The translations under genes were made by a program, and so were the position numbers. From assembly GCF_900143645.1 (NCBI RefSeq), contig NZ_FRFD01000010.1, forward strand, positions 242,418 through 306,417: DNA of 64,000 nt, read 5' to 3'. The DNA comes from Anaerocolumna xylanovorans DSM 12503. GTDB taxonomy: Bacteria > Bacillota > Clostridia > Lachnospirales > Lachnospiraceae. The notes beneath the pieces are model-generated. The model saw nothing but the letters and a program-made list of their open reading frames with translations. It did not search any database and was not told the origin of the DNA. Shown here one piece after another: positions 35,367-44,242 of this stretch (the stretch's first letter is position 1; the number at the start of each line of letters is the position of its first letter).

Positions 35367-36395
35367 ATGGCTAAAAAAAATAAAAAAAGATTTAAAACAA
35401 AAGTTATAGTGGTATTTGATTTGATATTGATACTTTTAGTAGCATGTATAGGATATTACTTTTATATGGCATCAAAAATGCAGGTGGACAAGTCCGGTGA
35501 CTCCTCCATTGTCGTAAATGACCTGGATGATAAAGATATGAAAGGCTACCGCAATATTGCTATCTTTGGTGTGGATTCCAGAGATAATGCCTTAAAATCC
35601 GACACCCATTCCGATACGATTGTCATTGTAAGTATTAACAATAAAACCAAGGATGTGAAACTGGCTTCGATTTATCGGGATAACTATTCGTTGATTCCAA
35701 ACAAGGATAATGAATTCAATAAAATCAACTCTGCTTATTTTAAGGGCGGTTATTCTCTGGCTTTAAATACGATTAATACGAACTTTGATTTGGATGTCAG
35801 GGACTTCGTCACGGTGAATTTTGATGCAGTCTGTAAGGTCATTGATCTTCTTGGCGGTGTTTCCCTGGATATTACCCCGGAAGAATTAAAGTATGTAAAC
35901 GGTTATACCAAAGAATTAAATAAAATAAACGGAACCCACGTAGGAAAATTAAAGTCTGCCGGTACCCAGGTCGTTAACGGTACTCATGCTACTGCTTATG
36001 CAAGAATACGTTATACCAAAGGGGATGACTTTAAAAGAGCGGAAAGACAGCGGATTGTAATACAAAAGATTTTTGAAAAGGCCAAAAAAGCCGACCTGAA
36101 AACTCTTAATTCTATATTAAATGAAATCCTTCCCAAGATTTACACCAACATTGATTCCGTTGAAATGCTGACTCTGGCAAAGGATATTATGTCCTACGAT
36201 ATCGTTGACCAGACCGGTTTCCCCTTTGAAAAAAGAGCGTTTACTTATCACAGGGTATCCTATGTATTTCCGGTAGACTTAACGGCAAATGTCACAAAGC
36301 TGCATCAATTCTTATTTGATGCCACGGACTACGCTCCCTCCGATAAGGTAAAGGAAATCAGTGCCAAGCTAAAGGAAATAACCGATAACAACTAA
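35367..36395 (+). CDS. LytR-CpsA-Psr (LCP) family cell-wall polymer ligase
   Basis: 342 residues. A short basic N-terminus and one transmembrane helix (about 11-31) put the domain outside the cell. LCP motifs include NIAIFGVDSRDN, SDTIVIVSINNKTKDVKLASI (seen as SDTIVIVSI), SIYRDNY, and the Arg-rich ARIRYTKGDDFKRAERQR. These enzymes transfer undecaprenyl-linked polymers to peptidoglycan. Together with the preceding sugar transferase and the nearby CDP-glycerol genes it points to a wall-attached glycopolymer. The Asp/Arg catalytic set appears complete. Confidence 0.94.
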   Translation: MAKKNKKRFKTKVIVVFDLILILLVACIGYYFYMASKMQVDKSGDSSIVVNDLDDKDMKGYRNIAIFGVDSRDNALKSDTHSDTIVIVSINNKTKDVKLASIYRDNYSLIPNKDNEFNKINSAYFKGGYSLALNTINTNFDLDVRDFVTVNFDAVCKVIDLLGGVSLDITPEELKYVNGYTKELNKINGTHVGKLKSAGTQVVNGTHATAYARIRYTKGDDFKRAERQRIVIQKIFEKAKKADLKTLNSILNEILPKIYTNIDSVEMLTLAKDIMSYDIVDQTGFPFEKRAFTYHRVSYVFPVDLTANVTKLHQFLFDATDYAPSDKVKEISAKLKEITDNN

Positions 36396-36422
36396 AGAAC
36401 ATAAGCTTTACTATAAAATAAA

Positions 36423-36463
36423 GTGCCATGAATCTTTTATATCGTAGATTCATGGCACCTTTT
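36423..36463. terminator. Bidirectional terminator
   Basis: A perfect 13-bp stem GTGCCATGAATCT (36423-36435) pairs with 36446-36458 around a 10-nt loop and is followed by CTTTT. It lies between the LCP gene (plus) and the convergent teichoic-acid-like operon (minus). Confidence 0.85.
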
Positions 36464-36487
36464 AATATCTATCATAGCTTCCTGCGT

Positions 36488-37675
36488 TTATCTGCCCTTT
36501 ATGACCTGGATTATCCTGTCGGCAACAGCCTTTGAAGCATGTCCGTTTTCATAAAGCACCAGCCCCTCAAAGAAATTCTTTACCAGACCTTCATATTCCT
36601 TCTTATCAAAGGCTTTAATTCCCCCTGCCAGTTCCTGCATAGTAACTGCCTTATAATAAGGAAGGGCGTTATAGTCAAAGTAAAAACCACGGCTGTTTTC
36701 ATATTCCTTCATATCTGCCGCGTACAAAAAGACCGGCTTTCCGGTAAAGGAAAACTCAAACATGATATTGGAATAATCCGTAATCAGCACATCGCTTTCA
36801 GACATCAGCTCATAGATATCACGGTAATGGGTCGTATTAATCACCCTGTCATTATATTTTAAAGTATCGCTCTGGGCTGATACCAATGGATGAAGCCTGA
36901 CTGCCACTATCCACTCACCGCCAAATTTCAGCTTTAACTCTGATAAGAGCAGCTCATAATCCAGCGAATAGGCGGAAGTATTATTCTTTCCCTCCCGGTA
37001 GGTCGGCGCGTAAAGTGCTATCTTAATTTCTTTTCCTATTCCAAGTGCCTTTCTTACCTGTTCGCCGATTTCCCTTTTGGGATGAATAAGGATGTCATTC
37101 CTTGGACTTCCGCACTCTAGGACAGGTCCCTTATACCAGAAGCTTTTTTGGTACATTCCCGTACAAAAATCACTGTTTGAGATATAAAGATCTGTCATGG
37201 CAGAATCCCTCTTTGCATTTCTTACATAGCGGCTGCCAAGATGCTCCTCATAATCCTTCTCGATCTTCTTAAGGGCAATTCCACCGTGCCAGGTCTGGAT
37301 ATAGTACTGACCTTTCCTTTTTCTGATATAGCTTTCTTTTCTGTTATTATCCACCCATACCCTTGCGGTAGCCAAGGCATATATTGCTTTTATACTGTTG
37401 CTTTTATAAAATGTAACACCCTCTGCTTCTCCGGCAGCACCCGGATGGTTGGTTATAAATATGATTTCTAATTTTTTATACTTTCTTCCCGCCAGCTCTT
37501 CCGTCACATATTTGGCGTTGTCACCGAATCCCCACACATTGCAAATCACGACCCGGTAAGGGTGAATGGGAAATATGCGAAACAGCCCTAAAAGGGCTGT
37601 TATAAGGATAAAGCGGATTTTCTGGTAAACTTTTAATACCCATACAGGGGATAACTTTTTTAACCATTCTCTCAA
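36488..37675 (-). CDS. CDP-glycerol glycerophosphotransferase family protein (TagB/TagF-like)
   Basis: 395 residues. A hydrophobic N-terminal stretch (about 24-38) and basic residues suggest membrane-surface attachment. The glycerophosphotransferase domain has the catalytic motif YIQTWHGGIALKKI and the nucleotide-binding VLITDYSNIMFEFSFTGKP. It would add glycerol- or polyol-phosphate units to a lipid-linked acceptor. Translation begins at a TTG at 37675, with GGGGAGG 8 bases upstream. It is the last gene of the tagD-like operon. Confidence 0.88.
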   Translation of the reverse strand: MREWLKKLSPVWVLKVYQKIRFILITALLGLFRIFPIHPYRVVICNVWGFGDNAKYVTEELAGRKYKKLEIIFITNHPGAAGEAEGVTFYKSNSIKAIYALATARVWVDNNRKESYIRKRKGQYYIQTWHGGIALKKIEKDYEEHLGSRYVRNAKRDSAMTDLYISNSDFCTGMYQKSFWYKGPVLECGSPRNDILIHPKREIGEQVRKALGIGKEIKIALYAPTYREGKNNTSAYSLDYELLLSELKLKFGGEWIVAVRLHPLVSAQSDTLKYNDRVINTTHYRDIYELMSESDVLITDYSNIMFEFSFTGKPVFLYAADMKEYENSRGFYFDYNALPYYKAVTMQELAGGIKAFDKKEYEGLVKNFFEGLVLYENGHASKAVADRIIQVIKGR

Positions 37676-37693
37676 AGGCTTATCCTCCCCATG

Positions 37694-38875
37694 CTAATCC
37701 ATATACTCTGTTGTGCGGTTTATAATGTCATCAAATTGCTTTGCTGTCTTTGCCCAGCTCAAGGTATTTAAATACTCTCTGGCAGTTTCATCCCGTTTCT
37801 TTAGAATATCAGGATCTTGAATGGACTGCTTCATCTTCCGGTATAAATCTTCATAGTCCAAAGATGTAAGTATAGCACTGCCCTCAGGGAAGAAATACGG
37901 AAAGGTTCCATCCTCAAATTCAATCAATGGAAGACCGGTTGCCAACATCTCATAGGGCACAAGGGATACATTGCTCATGGAGGCTACCATACCAAAATCA
38001 GCCTTTCGGTAAAGGGAAAGAAGTTCCTTCTTGGATAACATCCCGAGGTTTTCTCCGGCCTCTGTCTGAAAGCTCTTATCCTCTCCATAATAAAGGATTC
38101 GAAGCTTAATACCCTCCTGCAAAAACTTATCCTTTAACTGCTTTAGCATATACTGTGTAATATTTGGAAGCCTTTTTCCATAGTATTTCAGATAAACCGC
38201 CAATACTATTTCTTTCTTAGAGGAATAGCTGTCATAATTTCTCTTATGATGAGGATATTCCTTGCTTTCGTAAGGAAAATCCACAGAATCAACCGGTGAT
38301 ACCGGTAAACAGTTCTTTTCTATCATTTCCTTATTCCAGGCACCAAGGCTTACCATATGAAGTCCCTGCTCATAGGTCTTTTTTGCCATTAAAAACAGCT
38401 CACCAAAAGAGAAGAAATAAGGCTCATAATCCTGAATAAAATACATCTTATATCCGGGTATTTTCTTGGCAAAGGCTACCGTATCCCAGGAAGAGGCAAT
38501 TACAATATCTGCTTTAAGGCCTGACAGCTGTTTGTTCGTATACATCTTTCCAAGATAGCCGGATAAATTGGAAGAAGCACACTCTTCCATGTCTGACTGG
38601 GTCTGTGGCTTATAGACAGCATATCCCACATCATGACCAAGCTTGGCAAGTTCCGTTCCAAGACGCAAAAGAGAGGTCTGACCTCCGCTGTATTTCGCCA
38701 TTCTCTCTACAACAAAGAGAATTTTTTTCGTTTTATCCGGTTTTGTATTATGAATAACGGACACATCATAATTAGAAAGCCTGTAATTAACCAGCCTTTT
38801 TTCGCTTTTAGCCTGTACATTATGAAGAATTCCTTTTACCTTAACTTTCAGGATACTTTTCCATTTATTAATCAT
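37694..38875 (-). CDS. Glycosyltransferase, GT-B fold
   Basis: 393 residues. The N-terminal half shows the GT4-like nucleotide-sugar transferase opening ILFVVERMAKYSGGQTSLLRL. The C-terminal half has the donor-site pattern SLVPYEMLATGLPLIEFEDG, and a C-terminal helix (LSWAKTAKQFDDII) closes the fold. The substrate is unknown; its place between two CDP-glycerol transferase genes suggests it glycosylates the same wall polymer. The ribosome site (GAGAAAGG) is weak and distant. The gap to the preceding gene is 9 bp. Confidence 0.85.
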   Translation of the reverse strand: MINKWKSILKVKVKGILHNVQAKSEKRLVNYRLSNYDVSVIHNTKPDKTKKILFVVERMAKYSGGQTSLLRLGTELAKLGHDVGYAVYKPQTQSDMEECASSNLSGYLGKMYTNKQLSGLKADIVIASSWDTVAFAKKIPGYKMYFIQDYEPYFFSFGELFLMAKKTYEQGLHMVSLGAWNKEMIEKNCLPVSPVDSVDFPYESKEYPHHKRNYDSYSSKKEIVLAVYLKYYGKRLPNITQYMLKQLKDKFLQEGIKLRILYYGEDKSFQTEAGENLGMLSKKELLSLYRKADFGMVASMSNVSLVPYEMLATGLPLIEFEDGTFPYFFPEGSAILTSLDYEDLYRKMKQSIQDPDILKKRDETAREYLNTLSWAKTAKQFDDIINRTTEYMD

Positions 38876-38884
38876 AGAAAGCTG

Positions 38885-40105
38885 TTACCTTTCTCCTTCT
38901 ATTATTTTCTCAATTGCTTCTACCACCTTGGCAGAAGCCTTGCCATCATCCGCATGGTTGTATTTTTGATAAAATGCATTGTACTGCTCTTCATATTCTT
39001 TATAGTCATAGTTTTTGATTGCTTCCACCAATTCTTTCGTCGTACCTACAAGAGGTCCTGGAGCTTCTGCTATAAAGTCAAAATAGAAGCCTCTTAAATT
39101 ATCCCTGTAGTCCTCAAGGTCATAAGTAAAGAAGAACATCGGCCTCCTTAAAAGGGAATAATCAAACATGACGGAGGAGTAATCGGTAACCATGATGTCT
39201 GCCACAAGATACAAGGCAGAAATATCTTCGCACATATTAAACTCATACACAAAGCCGCCGTATGTAGACCAGTCAATATTGTCTTTTACAAGATAATGGT
39301 ACTTAACAATACAGACATATTCCTCTCCCAACTGTTCCCGAAGGAGAGAAAAATCCATGGATGTATTGAACTTATAAGCTCCCTTGGCATAATATTCATT
39401 ATCCCGCCAGGTGGGTGCATACAGGACAATCTTTTTATCCAGAGGAAGGCCCATCTGCTTTTTAAGATTGCAGATATGTTCTTCATTATTCCCATAGAAA
39501 AGGACATCGTTTCTGGGATATCCGACTTCTAACAGCGTCTTGTCAAAGGCAAAAGCCCTTTTAAATATTTCCGTAGAATAATGGTTCTGGGAAATCAGAT
39601 AATCCCAGCTTCTGGTATTCATAAAGAAGTTTCTTTTATATTTTTCAATATCTGTTTCTCCTGCCATATTGACAGAGTCCATATCAAGTGCCAGTTTCTT
39701 AAGAGGAGTTCCATGCCAGGTCTGGACATAATATACTCCTTCTCTTTTTTTAATATAATTGGGCATTCTGGAGTCACTTACCCACACTCCTGCGATTCCC
39801 ATAAGAAAGAAGTAACGAACCCTCATCCTTCTTATTTTAACAGCATTTCCCGGTATTTCCGTTGCCACATTATCGAGCATAAAATAACAGCGGTATTTCT
39901 TATCCAGTCCCTGCCTTACCATTTCCTCATAAATTGCTTTGGGGTTTCCGGTATAATTTCTTCCCATATTGCTTTCAAATATGATAATCCTCTTATTGAC
40001 GGGAAGTATCTTCATCTCAACCCGGTATAAAAACATTACGAATTTTTTACCGGTCTTTTTAATTTTCTTTTTGCACTTTCTCAAAAATTTTCGTATACGG
40101 GGCAT
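38885..40105 (-). CDS. CDP-glycerol glycerophosphotransferase family protein
   Basis: 406 residues with a strongly basic N-terminus (KFLRKCKKKIKKTGKK). The catalytic His motif YVQTWHGTPLKKL and the CDP-site motif MVTDYSSVMFDYSLLRRP are intact. It resembles the single-domain primase/polymerase TagB/TagF type. Its paralogue at 36488-37675 is clearly related but diverged, so the two may act sequentially (priming and extension). GGAG lies 9 bases before the ATG. Confidence 0.9.
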   Translation of the reverse strand: MPRIRKFLRKCKKKIKKTGKKFVMFLYRVEMKILPVNKRIIIFESNMGRNYTGNPKAIYEEMVRQGLDKKYRCYFMLDNVATEIPGNAVKIRRMRVRYFFLMGIAGVWVSDSRMPNYIKKREGVYYVQTWHGTPLKKLALDMDSVNMAGETDIEKYKRNFFMNTRSWDYLISQNHYSTEIFKRAFAFDKTLLEVGYPRNDVLFYGNNEEHICNLKKQMGLPLDKKIVLYAPTWRDNEYYAKGAYKFNTSMDFSLLREQLGEEYVCIVKYHYLVKDNIDWSTYGGFVYEFNMCEDISALYLVADIMVTDYSSVMFDYSLLRRPMFFFTYDLEDYRDNLRGFYFDFIAEAPGPLVGTTKELVEAIKNYDYKEYEEQYNAFYQKYNHADDGKASAKVVEAIEKIIEGER

Positions 40106-40126
40106 ATATGGTTACTCCAGTTAATA

Positions 40127-40525
40127 TTATTTTTTTCCCGCTAAATTCAGGTCGTTTTTAATTTTAGTAGTTGATATCCCCTCTGTTCTGGGCAAATAAA
40201 CCACTTCACAATACTCCTTTAAAAAATCAAACTGCCCTTCCCAGTCATCTCCCATGACAAAAATATCTACCTGGTTGTCCACTACATCCGCAATCTTCTG
40301 CTCCCATGTGTATTCTGGAATTACCTCATCCACAAAGCGAAGCGCCTCCAGAATCGTCTTTCTGTCTTCATAACTATGATAAGCAGTTTTATGTTTTAAT
40401 GTATTAAACTCGTCGGAAGACAACACTACAATCAGATAATCTCCCAGCTCCCTGGCTCTTCTTAAGAGGTTAATATGCCCAACATGCAGCAAATCATAAG
40501 TTCCATAAGTAATTACCTTTTTCAT
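40127..40525 (-). CDS. tagD: Glycerol-3-phosphate cytidylyltransferase
   Basis: A nucleotidyltransferase of about 132 residues that makes CDP-glycerol from CTP and glycerol-3-phosphate. It contains the HxGH motif (LLHVGHINLLRRA) and the terminal RTEGISTTKIKNDL motif corresponding to RTEGISTT of TagD. The start MKKVITYGTYDLLHVGH at 40525 is chosen by family likeness; an ATG at 40537 would add four residues, and neither has a strong ribosome site. It is the first gene of the four-gene envelope operon and provides the donor for the two transferases. Confidence 0.93.
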   Translation of the reverse strand: MKKVITYGTYDLLHVGHINLLRRARELGDYLIVVLSSDEFNTLKHKTAYHSYEDRKTILEALRFVDEVIPEYTWEQKIADVVDNQVDIFVMGDDWEGQFDFLKEYCEVVYLPRTEGISTTKIKNDLNLAGKK

Positions 40526-40750
40526 TTTTATACCCATTGTACCACAAATAAAACAGGTTGAAAGAATCGTATTGTGGCAACCTTTCCATATTAAAATTTT
40601 CTTTCAACTTTTCATAACACAATACTTATATATATTTTGGGCAAGAAACAGAGGACACATACAAGCAGATTTTCTGATTGCGCTGTATCCTCTATCTATT
40701 ACCATAACATATCTTTTTTCTTTATATCATTAAAAATTACTTAAACTTTC

Positions 40751-42421
40751 TTATGATTTCTTTAACCTGTTAAGACCGCTAAAGATTGCCCTTATGGATG
40801 CTCTGGTAATATTGGAGCTGATTCCTACTCCGAATATTGTCTTTCCCGTATCCTTATCAAGCAAATGGATATAAGCTGCAGCCTGAGCACCAGACCCTTC
40901 GCCAAGAGCATGTTCGGTATAATCAAGTATCTTGATATTGATTCCAAGCTCCTTTTCAAGTCCTCTAAGAACAGCATCAATGGGTCCGTTACCAGTTGCT
41001 TCAAAAACCTTTTCAACTTCGTTATCTGTATAAGTAACTGTCACCAAGGTATCAAAAGGATTATCGGTTTCTGCCAAATCCTCAAAGCGGCATTTTCTAA
41101 AATGCAGAGGTTCTTTTCTTTCCAGATAGTTTTGCTTAAACTCCTGCATGATCTGTTCCGGTGCTACCTCACCCTGCTTTTCAGATATTGCCTGTATAAC
41201 ATCGGCAAACTCCTTATGCATTCCTTTAGGAAGCTTGAATCCAAAGTAACTTTCCATGATGAAAGCAACACCGCCCTTGCCGGACTGGCTGTTGATGCGG
41301 ACAATGGGGTCATACTTTCTTCCGATATCCGCCGGGTCAATGGGCAAATACGGAACTTCCCAAATCTCTTTCTTTCTCTCATGCATTGCTTTAACGCCTT
41401 TATTAATGGCATCCTGATGAGAGCCTGAAAAGGCGGTAAATACAAGCTTTCCGCCATAAGGATGGCGTACGTGGACAGGTATTTTGCAAAGCCTTTCATA
41501 TACTTCTATAATTTCATTGATATTTTCAATCTCTAATTCCGGGTTAATACCCTGTGAAAACATATTGTAAGCTATGTTTAAGATATCAACGTTACCCGTT
41601 CTCTCGCCATTGCCAAATAAGGTTCCCTCAACGCGGTCTGCTCCTGCAAGGAGTGCCAATTCGCTGGAAGCCACTCCGCAGCCTCTGTCATTATGGGGAT
41701 GTATGCTTAAAATAATAGAGTCTCTGTTCTTAAAATGGGTATGCATCCATTCAATCTGATCTGCATAAACATTCGGTGTATTCATCTCGACTGTACTGGG
41801 CAGGTTAAAAACAATTTTATTGTCCGGAGCCGGTTCCCATACATCCTGCACTGCCGTACAGATATCCAGAGCGAAATCCAGCTCTGTTCCGGTAAAACTC
41901 TCCGGTGAGTATTCCAGTATGATTTTTCCCGGAAAACTCTTGGCATGCTCTTTCACCAGTTTCGTAGCGTTAACAGCAATTTCTTTGATAGCTTCTCTGT
42001 CCATGCCAAAGACTACGTCCCTCTGCAAAGTAGAAGTTGAGTTATAGATGTGGACGATTGCCGATTTTACTCCTTCCAGTGCTTCAAAGGTCCGCTCAAT
42101 CAGATGCTCCCTGCATTGGACCAGCACTTGAACTGCAACATCATCAGGAATCAGTTTACGGTCTACTAACTGCCTTAAAAAATCAAATTCAATCTGTGAA
42201 GCGGAAGGAAATCCCACTTCAATTTCCTTAAAGCCTAATTTCACCAAAAGATTAAAGAATTCAATCTTTTCTTCTACCACCATAGGCTCAATTAATGCCT
42301 GATTGCCATCTCTTAAATCCACACTGCACCAAATGGGTGCCTTTGTTATCTGCTTCTCCGGCCATGTTCTTTCCTCAAAATTAACCACCGGTGCACTTTT
42401 ATATCTCTTATAATTTAACAT
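40751..42421 (-). CDS. leuA: 2-Isopropylmalate synthase
   Basis: 556 residues; condenses acetyl-CoA with 2-ketoisovalerate, the first step of leucine synthesis. The HMGL-like barrel has SVDLRDGNQALIEPM and ILSIHPHNDRGCGVASSE (the metal-binding HxH is shown by HPHND). The C-terminal LeuA allosteric dimer domain begins at about residue 430 and ends near YIHLLDKDTGKTIFGVG. The motif set is that of the long fungal-like/LeuA2 type. It has its own promoter and a leader of about 160 nt. Confidence 0.95.
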   Translation of the reverse strand: MLNYKRYKSAPVVNFEERTWPEKQITKAPIWCSVDLRDGNQALIEPMVVEEKIEFFNLLVKLGFKEIEVGFPSASQIEFDFLRQLVDRKLIPDDVAVQVLVQCREHLIERTFEALEGVKSAIVHIYNSTSTLQRDVVFGMDREAIKEIAVNATKLVKEHAKSFPGKIILEYSPESFTGTELDFALDICTAVQDVWEPAPDNKIVFNLPSTVEMNTPNVYADQIEWMHTHFKNRDSIILSIHPHNDRGCGVASSELALLAGADRVEGTLFGNGERTGNVDILNIAYNMFSQGINPELEIENINEIIEVYERLCKIPVHVRHPYGGKLVFTAFSGSHQDAINKGVKAMHERKKEIWEVPYLPIDPADIGRKYDPIVRINSQSGKGGVAFIMESYFGFKLPKGMHKEFADVIQAISEKQGEVAPEQIMQEFKQNYLERKEPLHFRKCRFEDLAETDNPFDTLVTVTYTDNEVEKVFEATGNGPIDAVLRGLEKELGINIKILDYTEHALGEGSGAQAAAYIHLLDKDTGKTIFGVGISSNITRASIRAIFSGLNRLKKS

Positions 42422-42589
42422 AATCCGTCCTCCTGATATTCACATGATATTTTTTGTTTCAAATCATATGAAGCTACGGAGTCGGTAGATCACACTGTAT
42501 CTTTTTATGATAAATAACTTGGCCCTGTCTACTCTAGTCCCATCCCTATCATTCCTTTGCTCTTATATTGGCCTTCAATTTTGCTTACC

Positions 42590-42618
42590 ATTATAACATC
42601 CCTTCCAAAGGATTACAA
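42590..42618 (-). promoter_or_regulatory. sigma-A promoter of leuA with about 160-nt leader
   Basis: On the minus strand, TTGTAA (42613-42618) and TATAAT (42590-42595) are 17 bp apart. The long leader contains a CATATGAT/ATCATGTG hairpin about 25 nt before the start. A T-box signature or leucine-rich leader peptide was looked for and not found. Confidence 0.7.
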
Positions 42619-42662
42619 GTTTTATTTAAAACATTTCTACGAATATTTATGCATCATCCGAT

Positions 42663-42689
42663 AGCTATGTATCCTCCGAATACATAGCT
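42663..42689. terminator. Hairpin after HPr-like gene
   Basis: A perfect 10-bp stem AGCTATGTAT (42663-42672) pairs with 42680-42689 around a 7-nt loop. It lies 15 nt beyond the HPr stop, but no T run follows, so it may be a 3'-end stability or weak termination element. Confidence 0.45.
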
Positions 42690-42704
42690 GCCTTACAGAG
42701 GGCA

Positions 42705-42980
42705 TCAGGCATTAAACTTATCTCCCAAGCCTTCTTCAACAGCTTTTATAAGGACAGCAAGGGCCTTCTCTTCATCTTCCCCTTCACAGATAATCTCAAT
42801 TTCATCTCCTGTTTTAATACAGGCTCCTAAAACACTTAGTACGCTTTTCCCGTTGACCCTCGTATTTTCTATGGAAATTGTTATCTTAGACCGGAATTCT
42901 ATCGCAATCTTACAGAACATCCCCGCCGGTCTTAGGTGGAATCCATTTGGGTTTTTGACTACTATTTTACTGCTTACCAT
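42705..42980 (-). CDS. HPr family phosphocarrier protein
   Basis: 91 residues. The phospho-His site NPNGFHLRPAG has His15, and the regulatory-serine position is occupied by Ser46 in NGKSVLSVLG. Both PTS phosphotransfer and HPr-kinase regulation are therefore possible in principle. The segment after Ser46 (VLSVLGACIKTGD) differs from classical HPr (IMGVMSL), so it could be a paralogue rather than the main ptsH product. It follows cdaR by 41 bp, an unusual neighbour. Confidence 0.9.
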   Translation of the reverse strand: MVSSKIVVKNPNGFHLRPAGMFCKIAIEFRSKITISIENTRVNGKSVLSVLGACIKTGDEIEIICEGEDEEKALAVLIKAVEEGLGDKFNA

Positions 42981-43021
42981 CCTTATTCCTCCTTTAATAG
43001 TTACTTATGTATGCCGTATAT

Positions 43022-44242
43022 CTATCCGCCCGTATGCTTTACGGTCACTACCACGCTGGGGGGGACCAGCGTGATGCCTTCCGGTAAATCAAATTCTACC
43101 GGCATGATATTCGTTCCGGCCTTGGCTTCTTTTAAATCAATATACGGTTTTAGGTTATATTTACTTATCAAATTCAGGCTTTCATTATCACCATACAGCA
43201 CAACACGAAGAAAATTTTCTTTCAGGGTTGCCATTAATCCCGTCTGGAGATTGCGCATCTCTATATCACTGGCATTATAACTTAAGTCCTTACTGTCAAA
43301 CCGTTCAATCTTAACATTAATTACCGCTGTCTGGTTATCATCTATAAGAATTACGTCATTCTTGATAAAATCCGCAATATTGACCTGATCTTCTATATCT
43401 TCTTTCTGATTGTCAATGTTATATTCTCCCATGATATATTGAACCTTGTCGAGTTCGTCCTTTTCACCGGCAATTACCACCTGTTTGGGCTCATATTCAA
43501 GGTCCACATATTTATAACCGGAGTAAGGAGTTCCCGTAACTTCAATAAAGAGATTAACGGTTTTCGTTTGCAGCAGATTGACTGTCACATCCACCGCATC
43601 AAAATTTAAGTTCAATTTATCAGACTCCATTAAAGTCCCATTCTTATCGTATACCTTAGGCACCGCACTTGTTTCAAAAGACTCACGCTGATTGGTGACA
43701 TTCACCTCTACAACTACTTCCTTTATCTGATTGATAACAGTTTCAGCACCGCTTACCTGAATAATGTTAGGACTTGCAATTTTATCCTTGATATAATACC
43801 CCGATGCTACCTCTCCCAAAGCCACAACATTGATACGAAACTGCTCAGTTTTTAAGTTTTCAAGGCTTACCTTCATCGTTGAGATATCCTGGGACAGATC
43901 AACGATATCCCTGTCGTGACCGGGTACGTTCACCTTGATCTGTACCGCATTTACAAGGGACAGTTCCGATAAATCCGCTACCGCTTTGACATCGGCCGGT
44001 TTCAAGGTTTCCATTACCGATCTTTTTGTCTTAAGGGTTACATCTACCGTATCTCCTGATACAACCTCATAGACCTTATCCTTCTGGGAAATTACATTTT
44101 CATTGATTTTTGTCACCGGAATATTGTAAAAAGATTTCTGCACTACCGGATCTGCTATATTTAAAATAATAAGCCATATAAAAACAGCCATAAACAGGGA
44201 CAGAATCTTAAGTCCAAGATTTCTAGTCAGCTTCTCTTTCAC
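43022..44242 (-). CDS. cdaR: YbbR-like regulator of diadenylate cyclase (CdaR)
   Basis: 406 residues. One N-terminal transmembrane helix (about 9-30) anchors a row of extracytoplasmic YbbR repeats of about 85 residues. CdaR binds and modulates CdaA. It begins with a GTG (44242), with GGAGG 7 bases upstream, and overlaps the end of cdaA by 20 nt, so translation is probably coupled. The usual third partner glmM is not next to it. Confidence 0.92.
   Translation of the reverse strand: MKEKLTRNLGLKILSLFMAVFIWLIILNIADPVVQKSFYNIPVTKINENVISQKDKVYEVVSGDTVDVTLKTKRSVMETLKPADVKAVADLSELSLVNAVQIKVNVPGHDRDIVDLSQDISTMKVSLENLKTEQFRINVVALGEVASGYYIKDKIASPNIIQVSGAETVINQIKEVVVEVNVTNQRESFETSAVPKVYDKNGTLMESDKLNLNFDAVDVTVNLLQTKTVNLFIEVTGTPYSGYKYVDLEYEPKQVVIAGEKDELDKVQYIMGEYNIDNQKEDIEDQVNIADFIKNDVILIDDNQTAVINVKIERFDSKDLSYNASDIEMRNLQTGLMATLKENFLRVVLYGDNESLNLISKYNLKPYIDLKEAKAGTNIMPVEFDLPEGITLVPPSVVVTVKHTGG

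Noticed and set aside
42422..42600. T-box or leucine leader-peptide attenuator before leuA
   Set aside because: No AGGGUGGNACCGCG-like element, no Leu-codon-rich leader ORF, and no T-run terminator in the leader.
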